This document shows positions 18,025-25,530 of a stretch of DNA of 42,188 nucleotides, in pieces (position 1 is the stretch's first letter; every line of letters begins with the position of its first letter). The notes beneath the pieces are model-generated. The model had not been told where the DNA came from, did no database searches, and was given only the letters and a program-made list of their open reading frames with translations. Position numbers and translations under genes: made by a program. Source of the DNA: an uncultured Lachnospiraceae bacterium (lineage in GTDB: Bacteria; Bacillota; Clostridia; Lachnospirales; Lachnospiraceae); NCBI GenBank assembly GCA_905235465.1, contig CAJOLP010000020.1, positions 1 to 42,188 of the forward strand. The letters run 5' to 3'.

Positions 18025-19083
18025 ATGAGTGAGTATCTGATGACGATTATTGAGTTTGCGGTGCCGTGCCTCATCATGTGGGGGATCCTCATGGTGTCCA
18101 TGGCGCTGGACAGAAGCCGCTACAGGAACTGCGTGTTTTTGACGGCGGCGCTTCTTGTCACGATCCCGTTTCTGTGCTCTCTGGCGGGAGATCACTATGG
18201 GGCGGTCCTACTCTGGGCGATGGTCCTGTTGGCGCTCCTGATGCTCTTTACGCCGGCGGCGCTGATCATCAACGGCGTGATCATGTTAAGGAGAGAGGGG
18301 CACAGCCTCGCCAATATTCTCTCCCTTTTGATGGGGATCCTCATCGGCATCGGCGACCTGAGCTTTTTTGCCCTCTTTTTGCTGCCGATCCTGTGGTCGG
18401 AACAGTACGCGCGGTTTATCAGCCACGGCGTCACGCTGTCTCTGATCGTCGGGACATCGATCCTCTACGTATCGCTCTCTTTTGGCGGATTTGCGCTCTA
18501 CACGCTCCTTTTGCAGGTCATCCCCCGCAGGCGGGATTTTGACTATGTGATCATCCACGGGAGCGGTCTTTTGGACGGGGAACGGGTGCCTAAGCTTTTG
18601 TCGGACAGGCTGGACAAGGCGATCGAGGTGTATTTAAAGGACCCCACGCCGCCGTATCTGGTCCCGTCAGGGGGACAGGGACCGGACGAGACGATCTCCG
18701 AGGCGGAGGCGATGAAGCGCTATCTGATCGGGAAGGGGGTCCCTGAGGACAGGATCATCAAGGAGGATCAGTCCCGCACCACAAGGGAGAATGTGGCCAA
18801 TTCGAAGCGGATCATAGAGGCGCGGGAAGGGAGACACTATACCGCGCTGGTCACGAGCAATTACCATGTGTACCGGGCGCTCCGATACGCCAGGGACATG
18901 GGGTTTAAGTGCACGGGCATCGGGGCGCATGTGGCCCCTTACTACTGGCCCAGCGCGCTGATAAGAGAATATGCGGCGATCCACTCAGAGCCGCTCAATC
19001 TTGCCGTGTTCGTCATCGGCTGGATCGTGAGCATAGTGATGGTGGTGCTGTTCGTCGGCGGGACCGGCGGTATTTTGCAGTAA
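18025..19083 (+). CDS. DUF218/YdcF-ElyC family membrane protein
   Basis: Integral membrane protein of about 352 residues. Roughly five hydrophobic helices fill the first 165 residues. A DUF218 (ElyC/SanA/YdcF) domain follows, with IIHGSGLLDGERVPKLLSDRLDKAI, PSGGQGPDETISEAEAM, the DQSRTTRENVANSK motif and VTSNYHVYRALRYA. A final helix (LNLAVFVIGWIVSIVMVVL) closes it. Family members are linked to envelope or peptidoglycan-precursor homeostasis, but the activity of this branch is not established. The ATG at 18025 is preferred: GGAGG at 18008 leaves 12 nt, while the ATG at 18013 has none. It is followed 24 nt later by the endonuclease/phosphatase gene, so the two are likely co-transcribed. Confidence 0.85.
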   Translation: MSEYLMTIIEFAVPCLIMWGILMVSMALDRSRYRNCVFLTAALLVTIPFLCSLAGDHYGAVLLWAMVLLALLMLFTPAALIINGVIMLRREGHSLANILSLLMGILIGIGDLSFFALFLLPILWSEQYARFISHGVTLSLIVGTSILYVSLSFGGFALYTLLLQVIPRRRDFDYVIIHGSGLLDGERVPKLLSDRLDKAIEVYLKDPTPPYLVPSGGQGPDETISEAEAMKRYLIGKGVPEDRIIKEDQSRTTRENVANSKRIIEAREGRHYTALVTSNYHVYRALRYARDMGFKCTGIGAHVAPYYWPSALIREYAAIHSEPLNLAVFVIGWIVSIVMVVLFVGGTGGILQ

Positions 19084-19107
19084 CCGGCCGGGGGGAGGAC
19101 ACGAAAC

Positions 19108-20559
19108 ATGATAGATACCGAAAAAAAGTGGGAGTTTTCCCTTCCGCGGCCCGGAAAGGGAAGAAAGTCCGGGGCGGGGAAAAGGTCCGGAGCGGGGAAG
19201 AGGCCCGGCTCCGGTCAAAATAGAGAGAGGCGGGATTTATCCCCCGTCCGCCGCAAGGTCATTCAGATCGTGATCACTGTGCTGCTGGTATTCATAATGT
19301 GCATAGCGGGCCTTCTGGAGTTTTTGACGCTGACGGAATATAAGCCTCTCAAACAGGAGACCATCGATGTGAACGACGCGTATCAGGCGCCGGGCGTCAC
19401 AGCCGGCGATGAGATCAAGGTCATGACCTGGAACATCGGGTACGGCGCGCTGGGCGACAACGCGGATTTCTTTATGGACGGCGGGAAGCAGGTCAACACG
19501 GCCGACCACGACAGAGTGCTGGCGAATCTGCAGGGCGAGGCCAACGTGATCGCCTCCGAAAACCCTGACGTCATCTTCATGCAGGAAGTGGACAGGGACT
19601 CCGCCAGATCCCACAATATCAATGAGGAGATATGGCTGAGCAATTCGATGCTGGAACAGCGCGGCGTGGCCTATTCCTCCGCGTTTGCGTACAATTTCAA
19701 GGTGGCGTTCATCCCTTATCCTGTGCCGCCCATCGGCCGCGTGCAGAGCGGCCTGCTGACATTTACAAAGTACGGCGGCGCGGAGGCGGAGAGGATCCAG
19801 CTCCCCTGCCCCTTCTCATGGCCCGTGCGGCTGGGGAACCTCAAGCGCTGCCTTCTGGTGGAGCGCATCCCGGTGAAGGAGGAAGACGGCACCCGCAGGG
19901 ATCTGGTCCTGGTCAACCTCCACCTCGAAGCTTATGACAGCGGAGAGGGCAAGGCGGAACAGACCAAAATGCTGCGGGAAGTGCTGCAAAAGGAGGCGCA
20001 GAAGGGCAACTATGTGATCGCCGGCGGCGACTTCAATCAGATCTTCTCAAATGCCGATCAGCAAAAATACGCGGTGGAGGGGGACGACTGGAAGCCGGGC
20101 ATCATCGATGTCAGCCAGATCGGCAGGGAGTTCAGCTGCTTTATGGACACCGACACGCCGACCTGCCGGAGTCTGCGCACGCCTTATGAGGGCGCGGACA
20201 AGGAGGATTTCCAGTTTTACTGCATCGACGGATTCATCGTCTCTAATAATGTGCAGGTAAAATCCGTAAAGACGAAGGATCTTGGCTTCGAGGTGAGCGA
20301 CCACAATCCGGTCATTCTTCAGTGCGTCATAGGACAGAAGAAGGAAGAGGAGGAAGAGAGCGCGAAGACTAAGAAGAGTACGAAGACGGAGAAGAGTACG
20401 AAGACTGAGAAGAGTACAGAGTCGGAGAAGAGTACGAAGACGGAGAAGAGTACAGAGTCGGAGAAGAGTACGAAGACTGAGAAGAATACGAAGTCGGAGA
20501 AGAGCACAGAGTCGGAAAAGACTGAAAAGTCCGAGAAAGAAACGAAAAAAGAGGAGTGA
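19108..20559 (+). CDS. Membrane-anchored endonuclease/exonuclease/phosphatase-family protein
   Basis: DNase I-like (EEP) hydrolase. A basic, Gly/Lys-rich cytoplasmic leader (GAGKRSGAGKRPGSG) precedes one helix (VIQIVITVLLVFIMCIAGLLEFL, near 51-73). The EEP domain starts at MTWNIGYG (about 106), with the metal-binding Glu in IFMQEVDRD (E160), LVNLHLEAYD, AGGDFNQIF and SDHNPVIL, so all catalytic motifs are present. The substrate could be nucleic acid, phospholipid headgroups or phosphoinositide-like molecules and cannot be decided. The tail is a Lys/Ser/Thr/Glu repeat of about 65 residues. The active domain should lie outside the membrane. GGGGGAGG precedes the ATG. The stop codon is inside a shared palindromic terminator. 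Confidence 0.88.
   Translation: MIDTEKKWEFSLPRPGKGRKSGAGKRSGAGKRPGSGQNRERRDLSPVRRKVIQIVITVLLVFIMCIAGLLEFLTLTEYKPLKQETIDVNDAYQAPGVTAGDEIKVMTWNIGYGALGDNADFFMDGGKQVNTADHDRVLANLQGEANVIASENPDVIFMQEVDRDSARSHNINEEIWLSNSMLEQRGVAYSSAFAYNFKVAFIPYPVPPIGRVQSGLLTFTKYGGAEAERIQLPCPFSWPVRLGNLKRCLLVERIPVKEEDGTRRDLVLVNLHLEAYDSGEGKAEQTKMLREVLQKEAQKGNYVIAGGDFNQIFSNADQQKYAVEGDDWKPGIIDVSQIGREFSCFMDTDTPTCRSLRTPYEGADKEDFQFYCIDGFIVSNNVQVKSVKTKDLGFEVSDHNPVILQCVIGQKKEEEEESAKTKKSTKTEKSTKTEKSTESEKSTKTEKSTESEKSTKTEKNTKSEKSTESEKTEKSEKETKKEE
20374..20517 (+). repeat. Eight 18-bp units encoding a KSTKTE/KSTESE tail
   Basis: Eight tandem 18-bp units (20374-20391 onward) encode KSTKTE, KSTKTE, KSTESE, KSTKTE, KSTESE, KSTKTE, KNTKSE and KSTESE at the C-terminus of the EEP protein. 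The array is in frame, charged and probably disordered. Near-identical nucleotides among units suggest recent expansion by slippage. Confidence 0.9.
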
Positions 20560-20579
20560 CCCGCGGGTCACTCCTCTTT
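20548..20579. terminator. Palindromic bidirectional terminator containing both stop codons
   Basis: A 32-bp perfect palindrome, arms AAAGAGGAGTGACCCG and its complement. Its left arm holds the TGA of the plus-strand EEP gene (20557-20559) and its right arm holds the TGA of minus-strand gltA (20568-20570). A-rich sequence on the left and TTT on the right give modest terminator tails. Confidence 0.8.
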
Positions 20580-21908
20580 GCGTACCATAACACTTCTGTA
20601 GGCGGGACGAAGGATCTTGCCCATGCCCACCAGTTCCTCCAGGCGATGCGCGCTCCAGCCGGAGATTCGCGCGATGGCGAACATCGGCGTGAACAGCTCG
20701 CGCGGAATGCCGAGCATTTCATAGACAAAGCCGCTGTAGAAGTCCACGTTCGGGCTGACGCCCTTGTAGATGTGGCGCTGCTCCGCGATGACTTCCGGCG
20801 CCAGCCGCTCGATGGATTCGTAGAGAGCCAGGTCGTCCGTCCGCCCCTTGGCAGCGGCCAGGCGGTCGACGAACTGTTTGAACACGCGCTCTCTGGGATC
20901 GGAGATCGAATAGACGGCGTGGCCCATGCCGTAGATCAAGCCCTTGTGATCGAAGACGGATCCGCCCAGCATGCGGTTGAGGTAGTCGCGCACCTCGTCG
21001 TCATCCTTGGGGTCTCTGACGTGCGTCTTGATGTCCTCCATCATCTCCATGACCTTAAGGTTCGCGCCGCCGTGCTTGGGGCCCTTGAGGGAAGACATGG
21101 CCGCGGCCACCGTCGCGTAGGTGTCGCTTCCGGAGGACGTGACGACGCGGGTCGTAAAGGTGGAGTTATTGCCGCCGCCGTGCTCCATGTGCAGCATCAG
21201 CGCGGTGTCCAGCACGATGGCCTCGATGGGCGTGAACTGCTTGTCGGGGCGGAGCATCCGCAAAATATTCTCCGCGGTGGAGTATTCCGCCTCCGGCCAG
21301 TGGATATACATACTGTCCAGATTCTCGTAATGATTGTAGGCGTGGTAGGCGTAGATCGCGAGCATCGGGAATGTGGCGATCAGCTGGATACACTGCCGGA
21401 TGACGTTGACCAGATCCGTCCGGGTCGCGTCGGGGTCGTAGGACGCGAGTGTCAAAATACTGCGCGTCATGGAGTTCATGATGTCCTCGGTGGGCGCCTT
21501 CATGATGACGTCGCGCGTGAAGTTCGTGGGGAGCTGCCTCGCCTCGGCGAGGATCTGCGTGAATTCCGCCGTATCCTTCTTGTCCGGGAGCTGGCCGAAC
21601 AGCAGCAGATAAGTCACTTTTTCGTAAGCAAAGCGCCCGCTGGCATAACGGTCCACCAGATTCTCGATGGGATACCCGCGGTACCAGAGCCGACCGTCGA
21701 TGGGCGTTCTCGTGCCGTCCGGATTGTCATTGAAGGAAATAATTTCGGATATGCCGGTGAGGCCGGTCAGCACGCCTCGGCCGTTCTCATCACGAAGGCC
21801 TCTGTATACTTCATACTCCTTGAACAGGGAATCCGGAATCTTGTCGTTCTTGGCACAGAGATTCATGTGCGATACGGCAAAGTCCTGAATATCTTTTTCG
21901 TAGCCCAT
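20568..21908 (-). CDS. gltA: Citrate synthase
   Basis: Condenses acetyl-CoA and oxaloacetate, feeding 2-oxoglutarate and glutamate synthesis in a clostridial partial TCA cycle. The 446-residue protein has the family landmarks LHMEHGGGNNSTFTTRVV, SLKGPKHGGANLKVMEMM (CoA-binding and catalytic histidine), GLIYGMGHAVYSISDPR, and SPNVDFYSGFVYEMLG with the catalytic Asp. It resembles the long clostridial citrate/2-methylcitrate synthase group, so some promiscuity is possible. The ATG at 21908 is chosen because AGGAGG lies 7 nt upstream. The frame stays open to 22019 but that part runs through the promoter. Confidence 0.92.
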   Translation of the reverse strand: MGYEKDIQDFAVSHMNLCAKNDKIPDSLFKEYEVYRGLRDENGRGVLTGLTGISEIISFNDNPDGTRTPIDGRLWYRGYPIENLVDRYASGRFAYEKVTYLLLFGQLPDKKDTAEFTQILAEARQLPTNFTRDVIMKAPTEDIMNSMTRSILTLASYDPDATRTDLVNVIRQCIQLIATFPMLAIYAYHAYNHYENLDSMYIHWPEAEYSTAENILRMLRPDKQFTPIEAIVLDTALMLHMEHGGGNNSTFTTRVVTSSGSDTYATVAAAMSSLKGPKHGGANLKVMEMMEDIKTHVRDPKDDDEVRDYLNRMLGGSVFDHKGLIYGMGHAVYSISDPRERVFKQFVDRLAAAKGRTDDLALYESIERLAPEVIAEQRHIYKGVSPNVDFYSGFVYEMLGIPRELFTPMFAIARISGWSAHRLEELVGMGKILRPAYRSVMVRKEE

Positions 21909-22002
21909 TAAGCATCCTCCTTTCTGTAATACTGCGCAAGTTAAAATCGATCTATTTAGGAAGGTTTGTAAAAAATCTGTAATATGTATTGTTTGAAAAT
22001 AT

Positions 22003-22032
22003 AGTATACAATTAAACAATTTATTTCGTCAA
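22003..22032 (-). promoter_or_regulatory. Strong gltA promoter
   Basis: On the minus strand, TTGACG (22027-22032), an 18-bp spacer and TATACT (22003-22008), in AT-rich DNA about 95 nt before the gltA start. Confidence 0.85.
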
Positions 22033-22057
22033 GGGACATTTTTTCCGCATCACGGCC

Positions 22058-22096
22058 GAGCTATGTTATCATTATGCGGCGGAGCTATGTTATAAT
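22058..22096 (+). promoter_or_regulatory. galE promoter with duplicated extended -10
   Basis: GAGCTATGTTAT occurs twice, at 22058-22069 and 22082-22093, 24 bp apart. The second copy forms the extended -10 TGT-TATAAT (22091-22096). The first gives TGT-TATCAT, a weaker -10. Either two tandem start sites or an operator repeat. Confidence 0.6.
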
Positions 22097-22146
22097 AGCG
22101 TGGAAGGAATATAATTTCTGTCTATTAATAGAAAGGAAGCAGGACA

Positions 22147-23166
22147 ATGACGATTTTGGTAACAGGCGGTGCAGGCTTTATCGGAAGCCACACAGTAGTG
22201 GAGCTTTTAAACGCGGGCTATGATGTTGTTATAGCGGACAATCTGTACAATGCAAAGGCTATGGTCATAGACCGGATCGAGATGATCACGGGCAAGCGGC
22301 CCAGATTCTATGAGATCGATGTCTGCGACAGAGAGGCGCTGGACTGGCTTTTTGACAGAGAGGGCATCGACGCGGTCATCCATTTCGCGGGCTATAAGGC
22401 AGTGGGCGAATCCACCAAAAAGCCCATCGAGTACTATCGCAACAACCTCGGTTCCACCCTGACGCTGTGCGATGTGATGAGACAGCACGGCACATTTAAA
22501 ATCGTCTTTTCCTCCTCAGCTACAGTATACGGCGACCCCGCTTTCATTCCGATCACAGAAGAGTGCCCCAAAGGTATTACCACTAACCCTTATGGCGAGA
22601 CGAAGTCCATGCAGGAACGCATCCTGACCGATATCTGGAAGGCCGATAACCGCTGGCAGGTCATACTGCTGCGCTACTTCAATCCCATCGGCGCGCATGA
22701 GAGCGGCCTCATCGGCGAGGATCCCAAGGGCATCCCCAACAACCTCGTTCCCTACGTCGCGCAGGTGGCCACCGGGAAGCTCGAGAAGGTCCATGTATTC
22801 GGCAATGACTACGACACGCCGGACGGCACCGGCATCCGCGATTACATCCATGTCGTGGATCTGGCCAAGGGCCATGTCAAGGCGATCGAGGGGATGGAGA
22901 AGCTGGAAGGCGTCAATATTTTTAACCTGGGCACCGGCATCGGCTACAGCGTCCTGGACATCATCAAGGCTTTCTCCAAGGCCTGCGGCAAGGACCTTCC
23001 CTATGTGATCGATCCCAGAAGGCCCGGCGACATCGCCATCTGCTACAGCGATCCCACCAAGGCCAAAGATGTGCTGGACTGGAAGGCCGAAAAGAATCTG
23101 GACGATATGTGCCGCGATGCCTGGAACTGGCAGAGCCACAATCCGGACGGATACGTTGAGGGGTGA
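22147..23166 (+). CDS. galE: UDP-glucose 4-epimerase
   Basis: Extended short-chain dehydrogenase that interconverts UDP-glucose and UDP-galactose for galactose use and surface polysaccharides. The NAD-binding motif GGAGFIG is at residues 7-13. The catalytic SSSATVYG serines (123-125) and YGETK (Tyr149, Lys153) are intact. NLGTGIGYSVLDII and RRPGDIAICYSDPTKA complete the GalE pattern. 339 residues, normal. GAAAGGAAG precedes the ATG. It is divergent from gltA. The leucine-rich-repeat gene starts 7 nt later, so read-through into that operon is likely. Confidence 0.93.
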   Translation: MTILVTGGAGFIGSHTVVELLNAGYDVVIADNLYNAKAMVIDRIEMITGKRPRFYEIDVCDREALDWLFDREGIDAVIHFAGYKAVGESTKKPIEYYRNNLGSTLTLCDVMRQHGTFKIVFSSSATVYGDPAFIPITEECPKGITTNPYGETKSMQERILTDIWKADNRWQVILLRYFNPIGAHESGLIGEDPKGIPNNLVPYVAQVATGKLEKVHVFGNDYDTPDGTGIRDYIHVVDLAKGHVKAIEGMEKLEGVNIFNLGTGIGYSVLDIIKAFSKACGKDLPYVIDPRRPGDIAICYSDPTKAKDVLDWKAEKNLDDMCRDAWNWQSHNPDGYVEG

Positions 23167-23173
23167 TCACTGA

Positions 23174-24085
23174 ATGCCTTTTCTGTACAGGATAAGGGAG
23201 ACACAGGCGGAGCGGTTCGTCGAGATAGAGGGCTTTGAATCACAGACCGAATACCTGACCATACCCGCCCGCATCGAGGGTCTCCCCGTGCGGCGCGTCG
23301 CGAGCCACGCGTTTGAGGGGCGCGGTGATCTTGTTGAGATCAGCGTGCCCGACACCGTGCGGGAATTCGGTACTTTTGCCTTTCACAATCTCCGGTCCCT
23401 TAGCAAAATACAGTTGTACGATTCGGTGCAGGATTATGCCCATGGCGTCCTGCGCCATTGTGCGCATTTGGAGGAAATCACGCTTTACAGCGGGGGAGAG
23501 GACTTCTCTCTCTTAAAGCAGATTTTGGAGGCCTGTGAGGAGGCGGTCTCTGTACTTTTATGCCTTCCCGACGGACAGGCCCGCCTCGCCTTTCCGGATT
23601 ACGCGCTGATCGCGTCCGAGAACACCATGGCCAGGACCATTCAGTTCGCGTATGAGGGCGGGGGATACGCCTACCGCCAGTGCGTGCGCAAGCGCGGCAT
23701 CCGATACCGCGAGTACGACGGGCTCTTTTCCTTCATGGAGCACGATGATCCGGACTATGCCGCGGAGATCGCCATCGACCGGCTGATGTATCCGCGCGAT
23801 CTCGACGAGCGGAGCGAACAGACCTACCGCCGCTTTTTGACCGAGCACGCGCGGGAGGCGCTCAGCCGTTTTGCCGCCGCCAGGCAGGAGGCGCGCATCC
23901 TGTGGATGATGGAGCAGCGCCTTGCGGCAGCGGACCCGGGGGCTGTGGACGAGGCCCTGCGGATCGCCTCTTCTCTGGGCGCGTCCGCGATCTGCGCTGT
24001 TCTTATGGACGGCGCGGGGGCGGCCGGCCTGTCGGGAGAGGGCGGCCTTACGGAGGCGGGCGGCCTGTCGCTGGAGGACTGGTGA
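23174..24085 (+). CDS. BspA-like leucine-rich-repeat protein
   Basis: 303 residues with no signal peptide, so probably cytoplasmic. Residues about 15-110 carry LRR_5 (BspA/Treponema-type) repeats, seen in YLTIPARIEGLPVRRVASHAFEG, LVEISVPDTVREFGTFAFHN and LEEITLYS. The remaining 190 residues form a domain I do not recognise. It is rich in Arg, Ala and Glu, predicted helical, and ends in a Gly-rich tail. It begins a run of tightly spaced genes followed 22 nt later by a DUF2201/VWA protein and then a MoxR-like ATPase. I infer a scaffold or substrate-recognition role in that AAA/VWA set; this is not shown by the sequence. The ATG at 23174 has no clear ribosome site and may rely on translational coupling to galE. 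Confidence 0.75.
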   Translation: MPFLYRIRETQAERFVEIEGFESQTEYLTIPARIEGLPVRRVASHAFEGRGDLVEISVPDTVREFGTFAFHNLRSLSKIQLYDSVQDYAHGVLRHCAHLEEITLYSGGEDFSLLKQILEACEEAVSVLLCLPDGQARLAFPDYALIASENTMARTIQFAYEGGGYAYRQCVRKRGIRYREYDGLFSFMEHDDPDYAAEIAIDRLMYPRDLDERSEQTYRRFLTEHAREALSRFAAARQEARILWMMEQRLAAADPGAVDEALRIASSLGASAICAVLMDGAGAAGLSGEGGLTEAGGLSLEDW

Positions 24086-24107
24086 CGGACGGTAAGTATT
24101 AAATATT

Positions 24108-25523
24108 ATGGCAAGTACAAGGGAAAAGCTTTCTCAAACCGGCATACAGATTCTGGATCTTGCGCGCACGGATCTGATCCTGTCCATGCGCTTTCTTTCG
24201 CCTGCGCTGAACAGCCTCGGCTTTAAGATGGATCTGGCGACAGCGACGATGGGAACCGACGCCGCCTATATTCGCTTCAATCCCATGTTTCTGATGCAGG
24301 TGTATATAGAGAACCCCCGACGGCTGAACCGGATGTATCTGCATATTTTGACGCACTGTCTGTTCCGCCACATGTTCTCGGCCGGCGGGCGCGAGGACAA
24401 GGAGCTGTGGGACCTTTGCTGCGATATCTGCGCGGAGTCGGTGGTGGACTCCATGTCCTGCGACGCGGTGATGCGCACGCACTCCGTGGTCCGGGACGAG
24501 TGGTATGAGCGCCTGACGGGAGAGGTCAAAGTACTGACCGCGGAGCGTCTGTATGCGTGGTTTACGGAGCGGCCGCGGGATTACGCGGCGGAGGAACTGC
24601 TGCGGCAGACTTTTACCGCGGACGACCACAGCTTCTGGAGAAAGCTGGAGGAAGAGCAGGAACAGAAGCCGCCTGTCGGACCGCAATCAAAACCGCAGTC
24701 CCAGGGGAAGAGCGGGCAAAGGGAAGCGGAGGACGCGCCCAATCTAAGGCCCATCGATCCCGGGGAGCGGGAACGTCTGGAGCGGGAGTGGAAGGAAAAC
24801 GCGGAGAGGATCCGCGCCCAGCTGGAAGTGATGGGCAGGGAGAAGTCTGATGAGACGGGCTCTCTCTTAAAGTACCTGCGCATGGACGGGCAAAGAAGAA
24901 CGGATTACCGCGAGTTCCTGCGGCGCTTCAGTATTTTGAGAGAGGAAACGGGGATCGATGTGGACTCCTTCGACTACGGATTCTACAATTACGGCATGGA
25001 GCTTTACGGGAATCTGCCGCTCATCGAGGAAAATGAGTTCAGGGAAGTCAATAAGGTGGAGACGCTTGTGATCGCCATCGACACTTCGGCCTCCTGCCAG
25101 CAGGAGCTGGTGCAGGAATTTCTGCGGGAGACGGCGGACCTTCTTGGCGGGATCGGCAGTTTTTTTACCAAGGCTGAGATACACATCATCGAGTGCGACG
25201 ATCAGGTGCAGAAGGATCTGGTGATCAGGAGCGCGGACGAAATACAGCGATATGCCGATCACTTTGAAGTGCGGGGCGGCTTCGGGACAGATTTCAGGCC
25301 GGTGTTCAGGTATGTGGAGGATATGCAGAGGGCCGGCAGGATCAAAGGTCTGAAGGGGCTCATGTATTTTACCGACGGCATGGGTGTATATCCCGAGAAG
25401 GCGACCACCTACGACACGGCGTTCGTCTTTGTGACAGGTCATGAGATGAGCGATGAGGAGGTGCCCGACTGGGCGATCCGGCTGTACTTGACACCGAAGG
25501 GACTGAAGGCAGAAGGGAAATGA
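24108..25523 (+). CDS. DUF2201-type protein: degenerate metallopeptidase-like domain plus VWA domain
   Basis: 471 residues. The N-terminal half resembles the putative metallopeptidase domain of DUF2201 proteins. At residues 79-88 it has HILTHCLFRH, which keeps the two zinc-site histidines of HExxH but has Ile80 in place of the catalytic Glu, so it may bind metal without being a protease. A charged, Gln/Pro-rich linker spans about 180-250. The C-terminal half is a von Willebrand A-like fold with an intact MIDAS start, IDTSAS (Asp325, Ser327, Ser329), and a later GTDF threonine. VWA proteins of this kind usually work with a neighbouring MoxR AAA ATPase, and one is encoded 7 nt downstream. Confidence 0.82.
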   Translation: MASTREKLSQTGIQILDLARTDLILSMRFLSPALNSLGFKMDLATATMGTDAAYIRFNPMFLMQVYIENPRRLNRMYLHILTHCLFRHMFSAGGREDKELWDLCCDICAESVVDSMSCDAVMRTHSVVRDEWYERLTGEVKVLTAERLYAWFTERPRDYAAEELLRQTFTADDHSFWRKLEEEQEQKPPVGPQSKPQSQGKSGQREAEDAPNLRPIDPGERERLEREWKENAERIRAQLEVMGREKSDETGSLLKYLRMDGQRRTDYREFLRRFSILREETGIDVDSFDYGFYNYGMELYGNLPLIEENEFREVNKVETLVIAIDTSASCQQELVQEFLRETADLLGGIGSFFTKAEIHIIECDDQVQKDLVIRSADEIQRYADHFEVRGGFGTDFRPVFRYVEDMQRAGRIKGLKGLMYFTDGMGVYPEKATTYDTAFVFVTGHEMSDEEVPDWAIRLYLTPKGLKAEGK

Positions 25524-25530
25524 GGGAAGA

